Below, piece after piece: positions 36,099 to 45,049 of a DNA stretch of 64,000 bases. Numbering within the stretch: the first letter of the stretch is position 1; every line of letters starts with the position of its first letter. The notes under the pieces are model-generated. The model searched no databases, had not been told where the DNA came from, and saw only the letters and a program-made list of their open reading frames with translations. The position numbers and the translations under genes are program-made. The DNA comes from Pedobacter africanus (GTDB lineage Bacteria > Bacteroidota > Bacteroidia > Sphingobacteriales > Sphingobacteriaceae), in the NCBI RefSeq assembly GCF_900176535.1, contig NZ_FWXT01000004.1, forward strand, positions 434,001 through 498,000, in the 5' to 3' direction.

Positions 36099-36860
36099 AT
36101 GAGGAAAAAAATAGTTGCAGGAAACTGGAAAATGAACCTGGATTATGCAGAAGGCATATCTTTATTTTCAGAAATAGTTAATATGGTAAGGGATGAAAAA
36201 AAAGGCGATCAGACTGCCATCATCTGTGCACCATACATTCATTTAAACAGCCTGGCTAAATTAGGTGGCGATGTAGTGAAAATTGGTGCGCAAAATTGCC
36301 ACCAGAACGATAGTGGTGCATATACCGGTGAAATATCGGCGGGTATGATCAAATCCGTTGGCTGTGCCTATATCATCATCGGACATTCTGAAAGACGTCA
36401 GTATTTTGCTGAAAGTGATGAGATGCTTGCTCAAAAAACAGTGAAAGTATTGGAAAACGGGTTAACCCCAATCTTCTGCATAGGCGAGACACTGGAAGAA
36501 AGAAATAATGGCAGTTATTTTGAAGTACTTAAAGCCCAGTTAGTAAAAGGGCTTTTCGGACTAAGCGCTATAGATTTTTCTAAAATAGTTATAGCATACG
36601 AACCGGTATGGGCTATTGGTACCGGCCTTACGGCTTCATCAGAACAGGCCCAGGAGGTACATGCTTTTATCAGAAAAGAAATTGCAGCCAAATACAGCAA
36701 TGCCATAGCAGAGGAAACCACGATTTTATATGGCGGAAGCTGTAACCCTAAAAATGCTGCAGAACTATTTTCCCAGAAAGATATTGACGGGGGATTGATC
36801 GGCGGAGCTTCCCTGAAATCGAGGGATTTTGTGGATATCGTTAAAGTTTTTAATTCCTAG
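36099..36860 (+). CDS. tpiA: Triosephosphate isomerase
   Basis: The 253-residue TIM barrel shows the active-site Lys in VAGNWKMN, His in IIIGHSERR, Glu in VIAYEPVWAIGTG and the phosphate loop YGGSCNPKNA and GGLIGGASL. It interconverts dihydroxyacetone phosphate and glyceraldehyde 3-phosphate. The stop is followed at once by the prmA ATG. Confidence 0.98.
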   Translation: MRKKIVAGNWKMNLDYAEGISLFSEIVNMVRDEKKGDQTAIICAPYIHLNSLAKLGGDVVKIGAQNCHQNDSGAYTGEISAGMIKSVGCAYIIIGHSERRQYFAESDEMLAQKTVKVLENGLTPIFCIGETLEERNNGSYFEVLKAQLVKGLFGLSAIDFSKIVIAYEPVWAIGTGLTASSEQAQEVHAFIRKEIAAKYSNAIAEETTILYGGSCNPKNAAELFSQKDIDGGLIGGASLKSRDFVDIVKVFNS

Positions 36861-37700
36861 ATGAACTACATACAGGTAACCTTCAGTTTTACGGCCATAG
36901 AGGAATATCAGCAGGATCTTTTGATTGCTGAACTGGGCGATATCGGCTTCAATACTTTTGAAGATACAGCGGCAGGTTTTATGGCATTTATTGATTTTCC
37001 CGCTTACAGCGAAGATCAGTTGGAAAAAGTGCTGGAACAGTTTGATGGTGAATTTCAATGCAGCTATGAAGTGGCAGAAATTGCAGGGAAAAATTGGAAT
37101 GAGGAATGGGAAAAGAACTTTGAGCCTTTGATCATTTCCGATCAATGCTACGTACGTGCAACTTTTCATGAGCCCAGGCCTCAATATCCATATGAGATTG
37201 TTATAGATCCTAAAATGGCTTTCGGTACCGGGCACCACCAAACTACAACCATGATGATCCAATACTTGCTGGATACAGATGTGGAAGGTAAAACTTTGCT
37301 GGATATGGGCTGTGGAACAGCTATTCTGGCTATTCTGGCTGCAAAAAAAGGTGCCTCGAGCCTGGTGGCTATAGATAATGATGAAGTCTGTTACCTCAGT
37401 GCAATTGAAAATGCTGCGCTGAACAATATTGTCAATATGAAGGCATTGTGTGGGGGTAAGGAGGTTATTCCGGATCAGACATTTGATGTGATCCTGGCCA
37501 ATATTAACCGCAATATCCTGTTAGACCAAATCCCCTCGTATAACGATGTACTAAGGCCCGGTGGCAGTATTTTTTTTAGCGGATTTTATGAATCACCAGA
37601 CCTGGATATGATCAGGCAAGCCTGTGCGCCTTTTGGCATCCGCTATGTTAACCATAAAAAAACAGGAGAATGGGTAGCCGCTTATTTTAAGAAGGATTAA
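36861..37700 (+). CDS. prmA: Ribosomal protein L11 methyltransferase
   Basis: The 279-residue protein has the PrmA N-terminal substrate-recognition domain (about 1-95) and a SAM-dependent methyltransferase domain with AFGTGHHQTTTMM, LLDMGCGTAILAILAAKKGA, VAIDNDEVC and the catalytic-site DVILANINRN. It methylates L11. It starts directly at the tpiA stop (TAGATG) and is 26 bases ahead of mpl. Confidence 0.96.
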   Translation: MNYIQVTFSFTAIEEYQQDLLIAELGDIGFNTFEDTAAGFMAFIDFPAYSEDQLEKVLEQFDGEFQCSYEVAEIAGKNWNEEWEKNFEPLIISDQCYVRATFHEPRPQYPYEIVIDPKMAFGTGHHQTTTMMIQYLLDTDVEGKTLLDMGCGTAILAILAAKKGASSLVAIDNDEVCYLSAIENAALNNIVNMKALCGGKEVIPDQTFDVILANINRNILLDQIPSYNDVLRPGGSIFFSGFYESPDLDMIRQACAPFGIRYVNHKKTGEWVAAYFKKD

Positions 37701-37726
37701 TCCGCAGACCATAATAAATTATAAAG

Positions 37727-39094
37727 ATGCGTATACACTTTATTGCCATTGGGGGCAGTGCCATGCACAACCTGGCCATTGCATTACATAAAAAAGGATA
37801 CCAGGTTACCGGATCAGATGATGTTATTTTTGAACCATCGAGCAGCAGACTGGCCGGATATGGTATTTTACCAGCACAGATGGGTTGGAACAAAGCCAAT
37901 ATTACACCTGATCTGGACGCGGTAATTCTGGGTATGCACGCGCTTGCCGATAATCCTGAATTGCTCCGTGCCCAGGAACTCGGACTTAAGATATATTCTT
38001 ACCCGGAATATATTTATGAACAAACCAAGGACAAGCTGCGGGTTGTCATAGGTGGAAGCCATGGTAAAACCACCATTACTTCCATGATCCTTCATGTACT
38101 GAATTTTTATAAAAGGGATTTTGACTACCTGGTAGGGGCACAATTGGCCGGTTTTGAAACCATGGTTAAAATTACCAGCGAAGCGCCATTGATCGTTATT
38201 GAGGGAGATGAATACCTGGCTTCTCCAATCGACAGGAGACCTAAATTTCATCTTTATAAAGCTAATCTTGCGGTGATCAGTGGCATTGCCTGGGATCATA
38301 TCAATGTATTTAAGACCTATGCTGACTATGTCAGGCAGTTTGAATTGTTTATAAATACGATTCAGCCAGGGGGTAAATTAATTTATTGCAGTGCAGATAA
38401 AGACTTAAAAGAGATAGTTAAAAATGCCACCGCGGCAATAGAAAAAATTGCCTACGAAATTCCTGATCACATGGTGAAAGATGGGATTACTTACTTAATG
38501 CCGGAAGAAGTCCCGCTAAAAGTATTCGGAGATCATAACTTAATGAACCTTAACGCAGCCAAATTAATTTGCGCGCAACTGGATATTGACAACAAACAAT
38601 TTGATGCCGCTATATGTTCCTTTACCGGCGCCGCGAAAAGACTGGAGCTGCTGAGGAGCGAAAATGAAACAAATGTATATAAGGATTTTGCACATTCACC
38701 CTCTAAGCTGAAAGCAACTATCGAAGCAGTTAAAGCCCAGTTTCCCGACAGGAAATTAGTGGCGTGTATAGAGTTACATACATTTAGCAGCCTGAATAAA
38801 GACTTTTTAGTTCAATATGCTGATACCATGAAGGCCGCGGATACGGCGATTGTCTACATCGATGAAAAAACTTTTCAGCATAAAAAATTAAAACCTTTTA
38901 GTAAAAAAGATGTTCAAAGAGCGTTTAAAAGAGAGCAATTGCACTTTTTTAATGACCCAACACTATTGCAGGATTATTTGTTAAACGTAAATTTTTATCG
39001 TACGAACTTACTTTTGATGAGTTCTGGAAATTTTGGCGGAGTTGATCTCGTTAAATTGGCACGTGAGTTGAATACAGTTGAGCAAGGAATTTAA
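37727..39094 (+). CDS. mpl: UDP-N-acetylmuramate:L-Ala-gamma-D-Glu-meso-DAP ligase (Mur ligase family)
   Basis: The 455-residue protein has an N-terminal Rossmann part (HFIAIGGSAMHNLAIALHKKGY), the Mur ligase P-loop VIGGSHGKTTITSMI, the Mg-binding IEGDEYLAS and the late KDFAHSPSKLKATIEA. Mpl returns the tripeptide released in wall turnover to UDP-MurNAc. A MurC role is less likely because HFIAIGGSAM is the Mpl form of the opening motif. It lies in the same orientation as prmA. Confidence 0.92.
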   Translation: MRIHFIAIGGSAMHNLAIALHKKGYQVTGSDDVIFEPSSSRLAGYGILPAQMGWNKANITPDLDAVILGMHALADNPELLRAQELGLKIYSYPEYIYEQTKDKLRVVIGGSHGKTTITSMILHVLNFYKRDFDYLVGAQLAGFETMVKITSEAPLIVIEGDEYLASPIDRRPKFHLYKANLAVISGIAWDHINVFKTYADYVRQFELFINTIQPGGKLIYCSADKDLKEIVKNATAAIEKIAYEIPDHMVKDGITYLMPEEVPLKVFGDHNLMNLNAAKLICAQLDIDNKQFDAAICSFTGAAKRLELLRSENETNVYKDFAHSPSKLKATIEAVKAQFPDRKLVACIELHTFSSLNKDFLVQYADTMKAADTAIVYIDEKTFQHKKLKPFSKKDVQRAFKREQLHFFNDPTLLQDYLLNVNFYRTNLLLMSSGNFGGVDLVKLARELNTVEQGI

Positions 39095-39122
39095 TACAAG
39101 ATTACACACCTAAATTAATAAT

Positions 39123-39452
39123 ATGAATATCATTGGAAAAAACATTAGACAACTGCGCCAAAAAAATGGCTGGAGCCAGGGGGAAGTGGCTAAACGTCTA
39201 AATATTTCAATCCCGGCGTTCTCAAAAATCGAAACTGGTATCACTGATATTAACATTTCAAGGTTGGCACAAATCGCTAATCTTTTCGAGGTATCCACTA
39301 TGGATATCATATCCAAAGAAGGGGAAAATCCTCAGTCACTTAATTTTGAAGAGATCAATGGCCTAAAAGAAAAGCTGGCGCAAAGAGAAGAAGAGATCAT
39401 CAAACTTCAGAAGAAAGTAATTGATCTCTACGAAGAAATAAGAGAAAAATAA
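39123..39452 (+). CDS. XRE-family helix-turn-helix regulator with coiled-coil tail
   Basis: The 109-residue protein has an HTH_3 domain (residues 4-60: IRQLRQKNGWSQGEVAKRL, ISIPAFSKIETGITDINI, LAQIANLFEVSTMDI). About 40 residues of heptad-rich helix follow (LKEKLAQREEEIIKLQKKVI) and probably dimerise. It has no ligand domain. It follows mpl by 28 bases and may be in the same unit. It converges on the GNAT gene with one base between stops. Confidence 0.92.
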   Translation: MNIIGKNIRQLRQKNGWSQGEVAKRLNISIPAFSKIETGITDINISRLAQIANLFEVSTMDIISKEGENPQSLNFEEINGLKEKLAQREEEIIKLQKKVIDLYEEIREK

Positions 39453-39453
39453 T

Positions 39454-40572
39454 TTAAAACACCTTTCGCATTGTCAGGTGCCGCTTTCCAAAAGTGGCAC
39501 CTGTTGCCTGATGGATAGCGAGCATTTTATCGTTAAAATCGCCTACCCATGAGAGCTCTAGTTCCTCATACTGGTTTAAAGGCAAAACATACTCCTTTAA
39601 CTTAATGAACAATGCCGATTCCAGGCCATGCTTTTGATAAGCAGATTTTGTTCCCATAACTATTGCGCGCATACGTTTTACACCTACCCAGCGCCTGTAA
39701 ACAAATTTAAGCTTTTCCAGGAGGCCCAATTTGCCATTAAAGTCTTTGATCATCTGGTTGGCATCCGGTATAATTACAACAAATGATGCGGGTTCTCCAT
39801 TCACATAACCAAACCAGATCAGCTTTTCATCCATAATGGTCTGCATTTTTTCAAAACTTTCCTCCAGCGTTTCTTTTTTTATCGGAACAAAGTTCTCAAA
39901 ATCTTTCCAGGCATCATTGTAAATTTCCATCAGATCGGATACATATTTTTCCGCGTTCTTCTTGGAAAAATGCTCAAATGTATAGCCGGGTTTATTGGCT
40001 ACCCAGTTCGCAATTTTAGTAAAACGCTCCGGAAAGGGCTTTTTTACCGCAAGATGATTGGTGATCTGCTCGTATTCTTTCAGGAAACCATATGCAGTAA
40101 ACAGCTCATGATAATAGGGACGGTGATAATTCATTCCATAGGATGGCGGGGTAAAGCCCTCTACCAGTAAGCCCCAAAAAGAGTCGTTCTCCCCAAAATT
40201 TATGGGGCCATCCATGGCTTTCATCCCGTTTTCTTCGAGCCAGACTTTCGCGGTGTCAAACAGCAGGAAAGCCGCTTCTCTGTCATTTACACATTCAAAA
40301 AAGCCGATTCCTCCTGTTGGCTGCGCGTACTGGTATGCTTTTTTATCGTTTATAAAAGCAGCAATTCTGCCAATACCGTTTCCATTATCGTCTTTTAATA
40401 TCCAGCGGATACATTTGCCGTGTCCGAAGAAAGGGTTTTTGCTGGGGTCAAATATCTGCTCAATGTCCTGGTCCAGCGGACAAATCCAGTTTTTATCATC
40501 CTTGTAAATCAATCGGGCAATAGCTAAAAAATCTTTTTCTGAATGCTTTCCGGATACTGTAGTTATCTGCAT
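39454..40572 (-). CDS. GNAT-superfamily protein, YghO-like
   Basis: The 372-residue protein has an acetyltransferase-like C-terminal half (WFGYVNGEPASFVVIIPDAN, then AIVMGTKSAYQKHGLESALF as the CoA-binding region). Its N-terminal half has the phrases RLIYKDDKNWICPLDQDI and GPINFGENDSFWGLLVEGF, typical of YghO-like proteins. The substrate is unknown. Database names such as GTP cyclohydrolase for this family are not supported by any motif here. It stands alone. Confidence 0.8.
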   Translation of the reverse strand: MQITTVSGKHSEKDFLAIARLIYKDDKNWICPLDQDIEQIFDPSKNPFFGHGKCIRWILKDDNGNGIGRIAAFINDKKAYQYAQPTGGIGFFECVNDREAAFLLFDTAKVWLEENGMKAMDGPINFGENDSFWGLLVEGFTPPSYGMNYHRPYYHELFTAYGFLKEYEQITNHLAVKKPFPERFTKIANWVANKPGYTFEHFSKKNAEKYVSDLMEIYNDAWKDFENFVPIKKETLEESFEKMQTIMDEKLIWFGYVNGEPASFVVIIPDANQMIKDFNGKLGLLEKLKFVYRRWVGVKRMRAIVMGTKSAYQKHGLESALFIKLKEYVLPLNQYEELELSWVGDFNDKMLAIHQATGATFGKRHLTMRKVF

Positions 40573-40595
40573 TTTAGGTGAATAGGGCTGGATTT

Positions 40596-40622
40596 AAAAT
40601 AAAAAGCATCCCATAAGGATGC
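40596..40622 (-). terminator. Terminator of the acidic small protein gene
   Basis: On the minus strand GCATCC (40622-40617) pairs with GGATGC (40611-40606) around a 5-base loop, followed by TTTTTATTTTA. Confidence 0.8.
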
Positions 40623-40645
40623 CTTTTAATATTCTTTTTTAACTG

Positions 40646-40837
40646 CTAATAATTGTCGTCATCGTCATCGTCCGAACCAAAACTGTCAAAAGAGTCCAGA
40701 TCATCTAATGGCATGTCAAAGTCATCATCATCGTCATCATATGACTTATTTTTACTTGTTCCTTCATACGAATCTTCCAGCTCTTCTTCTGGATCTTCTG
40801 CTTGACTTTTGTTGATTGGTTTTTTTGGAGTTTTCAT
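40646..40837 (-). CDS. Very acidic small protein
   Basis: The 63-residue product has a basic start (MKTPKKPINKSQAEDPEEEL) and a C-terminal half dominated by Asp, with two runs of six (YDDDDDDFDMPLDDLDSF and SDDDDDDNY). It is probably disordered. It has its own terminator and stands alone, which supports a real gene. Metal binding, mimicry of nucleic acid, or an interaction tail are possibilities but nothing in the sequence decides. Confidence 0.65.
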   Translation of the reverse strand: MKTPKKPINKSQAEDPEEELEDSYEGTSKNKSYDDDDDDFDMPLDDLDSFDSFGSDDDDDDNY

Positions 40838-41262
40838 TACAAAAAAAATAATTCCGTAAAGTGTTTTATTGATATGTTAAATTTACTAAAAATCTTTTTA
40901 AATCAAAAGAACGATGTTTTTTTTAAATTTTCAGCTTCTCAAAAGTAAGACAAAAAGAAATTCCACAAAGAATTTTTTGAAAAAAAATATGCACAATTTT
41001 TATGTGGATATCCATGCACGAAACCCTCAGATTTACGGATAAAAAAAATGGTAAAGCTATGAACTTTACCATTTTTTAACACACAAATGAAACCTGAATT
41101 GAGATATAGTTTTAGGTTAGGTAAAAATATCTTTGATCAATCCTATAAGAACGCATTTTACAAACTTCTGTTTGTTTTAATATCTATAACAAGTTTAATG
41201 CTATTTCCAGTACGTTTCATTTAAAATTAGTAAGTGGTAGGAATAATTGAGTAAACGGTAAA
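40838..41262. other. 425-base gap with a strong hairpin and one small open frame
   Basis: The stretch is very A+T-rich. It holds the hairpin at 41043-41077 and an open frame of 45 codons at 41087-41224, whose product would have a basic N-terminus and a hydrophobic C-terminal half (KLLFVLISITSLMLFPVRF). Nothing else is supported. The frame has no clear ribosome site or promoter, so it is not called as a gene. Confidence 0.5.
41043..41077. terminator. Strong hairpin with T tracts in both directions
   Basis: AAAAAATGGTAAAG (41043-41056) pairs with CTTTACCATTTTTT (41064-41077), 14 pairs around a 7-base loop. It looks like a bidirectional terminator, yet no gene ends next to it: the nearest stop is 186 bases away on the minus strand. 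It could end a small RNA or a long 3' UTR of the kinase gene. Confidence 0.7.
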
Positions 41263-44226
41263 TTACCGTTTTAAAGGGATCAAAACAGATACGTATGTAC
41301 CTGAAATACCGTTCTGTCTGATCTCAATCCGTACTGGATTTACTTCAACCTGATTCAGCAAATTGATCCGTTCATTAGTCAGGCTCATGCCTTTACTCTG
41401 GTGCCGGCCTTTTTTGCTGCGCAGCGAATTCTCAATACCTATACCATCATCAATAATTTCGATCAGCAGGTGCGCAGTGCCCTGCAAATCAATCCGGATA
41501 TCGATCTTTCCACCCTCTTCTTTAGGCATTAAGCCATGCCAGATGGCGTTTTCTATATAAGGCTGCAGGATCATTGATGGGATCAGCGTTTCTTCCTTGT
41601 CAATGACCGGGTTTATCTGGATGTTATATTTAAATTTTTCTCCAAATCTCTTTTTCTCCAAACTCAGGTAAAGTTCCAGGTATTCCAGTTCCTCATCCAG
41701 ACTGATAAAACTCCTGGTACATATTTCCAGGTTTTTCCTGATCAGCCTGGCAAAACCGGTTAATATTTTATTGGCCGAATTGGTGTCTTTGGTATTGATG
41801 TAATGTTGTATGGAATTCATCACATTAAAAACAAAATGCGGGTTCATCATGGCCTGGAGTGCGCGCTGTTCGAGCATCAGGATCTGGTTTTTTAGCAGCA
41901 GCTGCTGTTGCTCCTTGTTTTTTTGTCGCTGTGTTACTATTACTGCAGCCTTATAAAAGGCAAAGCCGGCCAAAACAAAGATACCTCCAAGGAACCAGTA
42001 GGTTTGCCAGAAATGTTTCTTTAAAGAGAAGCTCACTTTGGCAGGCACGCTCCACCTGCTGTTATTGGACCTCGCACTGATCTCAAAAACATAATCACCT
42101 GGCTCCATAGAGGAAAACTCAAGTCGTCTGTTTTTGGTCTCTGTCCAATTGGCATCTGCTTTTAAACGATACCGATAAGTGATGTTTTTATTTTGAAAAT
42201 CAATAGCACTGTAGGTAAATGTGATGTTGTTGTTTGCCGGGGGCAGTGTATACAGCGGATCATTTAGCCCCAGTTTTATTTTATTGTTTATTACGGATGA
42301 AATGAACACCTTAGGGGGTTCATTGGTCTGGTTTGCATTTTTATAAGAAAAATAGATCAGCCCGTTATTGGTGGCAAAATAAGCATAGCGATCATCTATG
42401 TACAGGCAGTTCACATCATCAGACAGCAGAGAATTGGTATATTCAAAAGCTTCAACCTTAATCTGGTTATCTTTTAAAAAGAGCTTGTTGATCCCATTAT
42501 TGGTAATTACCCAAATGTAGTTGTCTTTGATAAAAAGACGCTTGCAAATGTTATCCGCCAGGCCCTCTTTTTGTGTAATCACTTTAAAGAGCTTTTTGTC
42601 CCTCAGGAACAGAATGCCATAACCATCCGTTGCCAATACAATGGTTCCGTCATCCAGTTCGCAAATGTCATTTATCCTTTTGGTGAGCAATTGGTTGTTC
42701 CCGTAATAGCTATACAAGTTTCCTTTCGAAAATTCGGAAAGGCCATTGATATTGGAAAACCACAAATTTTCTCTTTTGTCATAAAATACACGGTAGGACC
42801 TGTTGTTAAAAAAACCAACCCCCTGCCTGAAATACAACGAAGTGAACTCAAATTTACGGATCCGGTCGGGTAAGATGAAAACGCCTGAGGAAAGGGCCAG
42901 GGCCAGGCTATTGTCTTTGCCAATACTAAAGGATTTGACGACATACAAAGAATCATTGGTCTCCTTCAGATACTCAATTTTTGGTTTTTGGTCATGAATC
43001 CCTGTTAACCTTCCCATCCCATAATCGGAAGCAAAATACATGGCATCATTGAGCGTATCTAAATCAAGCTGCTTGATGGTGGCGTATTTCTTTCGTTCCG
43101 GTAACTGGATTTTACTCACTTTGTAACTGTTTGGCTGCAGAATATTGATGCTGGCATCGTCCATACCCAACCACAATCTCTGCTGATCATCCTTCATTAT
43201 ACTTTTTACCCCGTCAGTATTTAAGCCATTGCCACTGTTGATCAGGTACAGACGTTCTTCTTTCCTGGGCAGCATATATATACCGGAGTTGGTGGTAAAC
43301 CACATGTTGTTTTTAGAATCTTTTATGACCTGACTGCTGGATATATTAATCAAATACCGAGTTGTTTTACCATAGGGTTCAGTATGGTAAATGCCATTGC
43401 TGTTGCTCAGCCATATATCGTTGTTCTTATCCAGAAAGAAAAAACCCAGGTCATTTGTGAGTAAGGTGCTGTCTATCTTTAGTCTGGTGTATTGTTGCCT
43501 TAAACCGTTGTGTATGTTCAGTCCATTGCGCCCAAGATAAGCCATTGTTTTGTCTGGCAGATTTAATGAGGTTTTATAGGAGAGGGGCAGGGTAACGTGA
43601 GGTACAATATGAAATTGTTTATTTTTAAAGACCCTTACACAGGCTTTACCAAAGGCCCAAATGTTTCCGGCCCTGTCTTCATGAATAAAGGTATTGATAA
43701 ATTGCAGACTGGCATTGGCCGACATGTATTTCATAATTGATTTTCCATCGTACATCACCAACAGGTTCTTATTGGTGCCAAACCAGATGCGGCCTTTGCT
43801 GTCTTCAAAAAAAGAGACCACCACAGCATTAAATTTCAATAATTTCAGCAACTGGTTATTGGTTTCGTTGTATATTTTTCCGTTGAAGTAATAGCTGAGC
43901 TGACCATTCAGTGCCAGGAACCAGATTTTTCCGCTCCTGTCTTCCTTCATTTGCAGGATCTGGTTGTCAGGCAACCCGTCGTCTATGGAAAAGTTTTCAA
44001 ACAGTTTGCCGTCAAACCGGCTTACCCCTGCGTCGCTGCTGATCCAGATATATCCTTTTGAATCCTGAAGTGTATAATAACAGTTGTTGCTGGGCAAACC
44101 GTTTTTTGTGCTGAAGTGCTGCAGATAGGTTGTTTGCGCATAACCACACAATTTAAAGCTCAAAAACAATGCAGTGACTGCTAAAAAAAACGATGCCTGC
44201 CTCAGCGTATTATTTTTCATGGTCAA
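41263..44226 (-). CDS. Reg-propeller sensor histidine kinase, LytS type
   Basis: The 987-residue protein has a signal peptide (to about residue 30, ending GYAQ) and a periplasmic part of two-component regulator propeller repeats (GLPSNNCYYTLQDSKGYIWI, GLPDNQILQMKEDRSGKIWF, FFEDSKGRIWFGT and more). A Y_Y_Y domain follows (ITYRYRLKADANWTE, then MEPGDYVFEISARSNN), then one membrane segment (FWQTYWFLGGIFVLAGFAFY). The cytoplasmic kinase has the phospho-acceptor region MMNPHFVFNVMNSIQHYI and the N box LQPYIENAIWHGL. The ATG overlaps the stop of the upstream LytTR regulator gene by 4 bases. Ligand unknown; the layout is like hybrid polysaccharide sensors, but no glycan genes are adjacent. Confidence 0.94.
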   Translation of the reverse strand: MTMKNNTLRQASFFLAVTALFLSFKLCGYAQTTYLQHFSTKNGLPSNNCYYTLQDSKGYIWISSDAGVSRFDGKLFENFSIDDGLPDNQILQMKEDRSGKIWFLALNGQLSYYFNGKIYNETNNQLLKLLKFNAVVVSFFEDSKGRIWFGTNKNLLVMYDGKSIMKYMSANASLQFINTFIHEDRAGNIWAFGKACVRVFKNKQFHIVPHVTLPLSYKTSLNLPDKTMAYLGRNGLNIHNGLRQQYTRLKIDSTLLTNDLGFFFLDKNNDIWLSNSNGIYHTEPYGKTTRYLINISSSQVIKDSKNNMWFTTNSGIYMLPRKEERLYLINSGNGLNTDGVKSIMKDDQQRLWLGMDDASINILQPNSYKVSKIQLPERKKYATIKQLDLDTLNDAMYFASDYGMGRLTGIHDQKPKIEYLKETNDSLYVVKSFSIGKDNSLALALSSGVFILPDRIRKFEFTSLYFRQGVGFFNNRSYRVFYDKRENLWFSNINGLSEFSKGNLYSYYGNNQLLTKRINDICELDDGTIVLATDGYGILFLRDKKLFKVITQKEGLADNICKRLFIKDNYIWVITNNGINKLFLKDNQIKVEAFEYTNSLLSDDVNCLYIDDRYAYFATNNGLIYFSYKNANQTNEPPKVFISSVINNKIKLGLNDPLYTLPPANNNITFTYSAIDFQNKNITYRYRLKADANWTETKNRRLEFSSMEPGDYVFEISARSNNSRWSVPAKVSFSLKKHFWQTYWFLGGIFVLAGFAFYKAAVIVTQRQKNKEQQQLLLKNQILMLEQRALQAMMNPHFVFNVMNSIQHYINTKDTNSANKILTGFARLIRKNLEICTRSFISLDEELEYLELYLSLEKKRFGEKFKYNIQINPVIDKEETLIPSMILQPYIENAIWHGLMPKEEGGKIDIRIDLQGTAHLLIEIIDDGIGIENSLRSKKGRHQSKGMSLTNERINLLNQVEVNPVRIEIRQNGISGTYVSVLIPLKR

Positions 44227-44990
44227 GGGCGTGTATAAGATTTAATCCGTTCAGCAAAATCACTCGCCCGGCGCCTGGATACTGCAAGTTTTTCACCATT
44301 TTTGAGGATCACTTCCAATCCGTTCCTTGAATTGTACTCCTTTAGATAATTGAGGTTAACAATACTGGATTTGTGGATCCTGACAAATTGATGGTCAGGC
44401 AATATTTCCTCATATTCCTTCAATACCTTGGATACAGTGATCCTGTCCCTGTTGGCAAAGTAAAATACAGAATAATTGCTATCGGCCTCAATATGAATGA
44501 TGTCGTCAATATTGACCAGGGTATAGCCCTGTCCGTTGGGCAGGCTGATCTTACGGATCTCCGCCCTGTCAGAAAGATTTACTGCGAGATTTTGCAGACT
44601 TTCGTTACGGTTATTTTCGTTTTTGTTCAATGCGATAAACCTTAGCGCCTTGTCTACTGCTACTTTGAGTTCATCAATGTCGATGGGTTTGAGCAGGTAA
44701 TCGAGGGCATTGGCCTTAATTGCTTTTAAAGCATACTGGTCATATGCAGTGGTGAAAATAATATGTGCCTTACTGGATTGTGCATAGGGGATGAGCTCAA
44801 ATCCGTTTTCGCCGGGCATGGCAATGTCCAGAAAGATCAGGTCTACAGAATGTTGTGTCAGTAAATTCCTTGCTTCGGATACTGACTTTGCAATACCCGA
44901 TATGTGCACGTCCTCGCAATTCTCCTGTAACAAAAAGTAAAGGGAGGAGCGGGCAAATTCTTCATCATCTACAATAATTGTATTCAGCAC
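44223..44990 (-). CDS. LytTR-type response regulator, partner of the propeller kinase
   Basis: The 255-residue protein has a receiver (D8-D9, phospho-acceptor D55 in LIFLDIAMP, Lys in YLLKPIDID) and a LytTR DNA-binding domain (EADSNYSVFYF, FVRIHKSSIVNLNYL, LAVSRRRASDF). It is the first gene of a two-gene unit with the kinase. It is a paralogue of the regulator at 13548-14285 and not identical to it. Confidence 0.95.
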   Translation of the reverse strand: MLNTIIVDDEEFARSSLYFLLQENCEDVHISGIAKSVSEARNLLTQHSVDLIFLDIAMPGENGFELIPYAQSSKAHIIFTTAYDQYALKAIKANALDYLLKPIDIDELKVAVDKALRFIALNKNENNRNESLQNLAVNLSDRAEIRKISLPNGQGYTLVNIDDIIHIEADSNYSVFYFANRDRITVSKVLKEYEEILPDHQFVRIHKSSIVNLNYLKEYNSRNGLEVILKNGEKLAVSRRRASDFAERIKSYTRP

Positions 44991-45049
44991 AGCTTTAATT
45001 TAATATGGTGAATTTATTAAAAAAAAGCCATATCCCCATTTTATGCCTG

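Noticed and set aside
36765..37262. 165-codon open frame on the minus strand
   Set aside because: It crosses the tpiA-prmA junction in antisense; both sense genes are certain.
39475..39503. 13-pair hairpin with one G-T pair near the end of the GNAT gene, taken as a terminator for the XRE gene
   Set aside because: It is inside coding sequence and has no T run after it on either strand.
41014..41079. 21-codon open frame MHETLRFTDKK...
   Set aside because: It is short, reads through the strong hairpin and has no ribosome site; better explained by chance.
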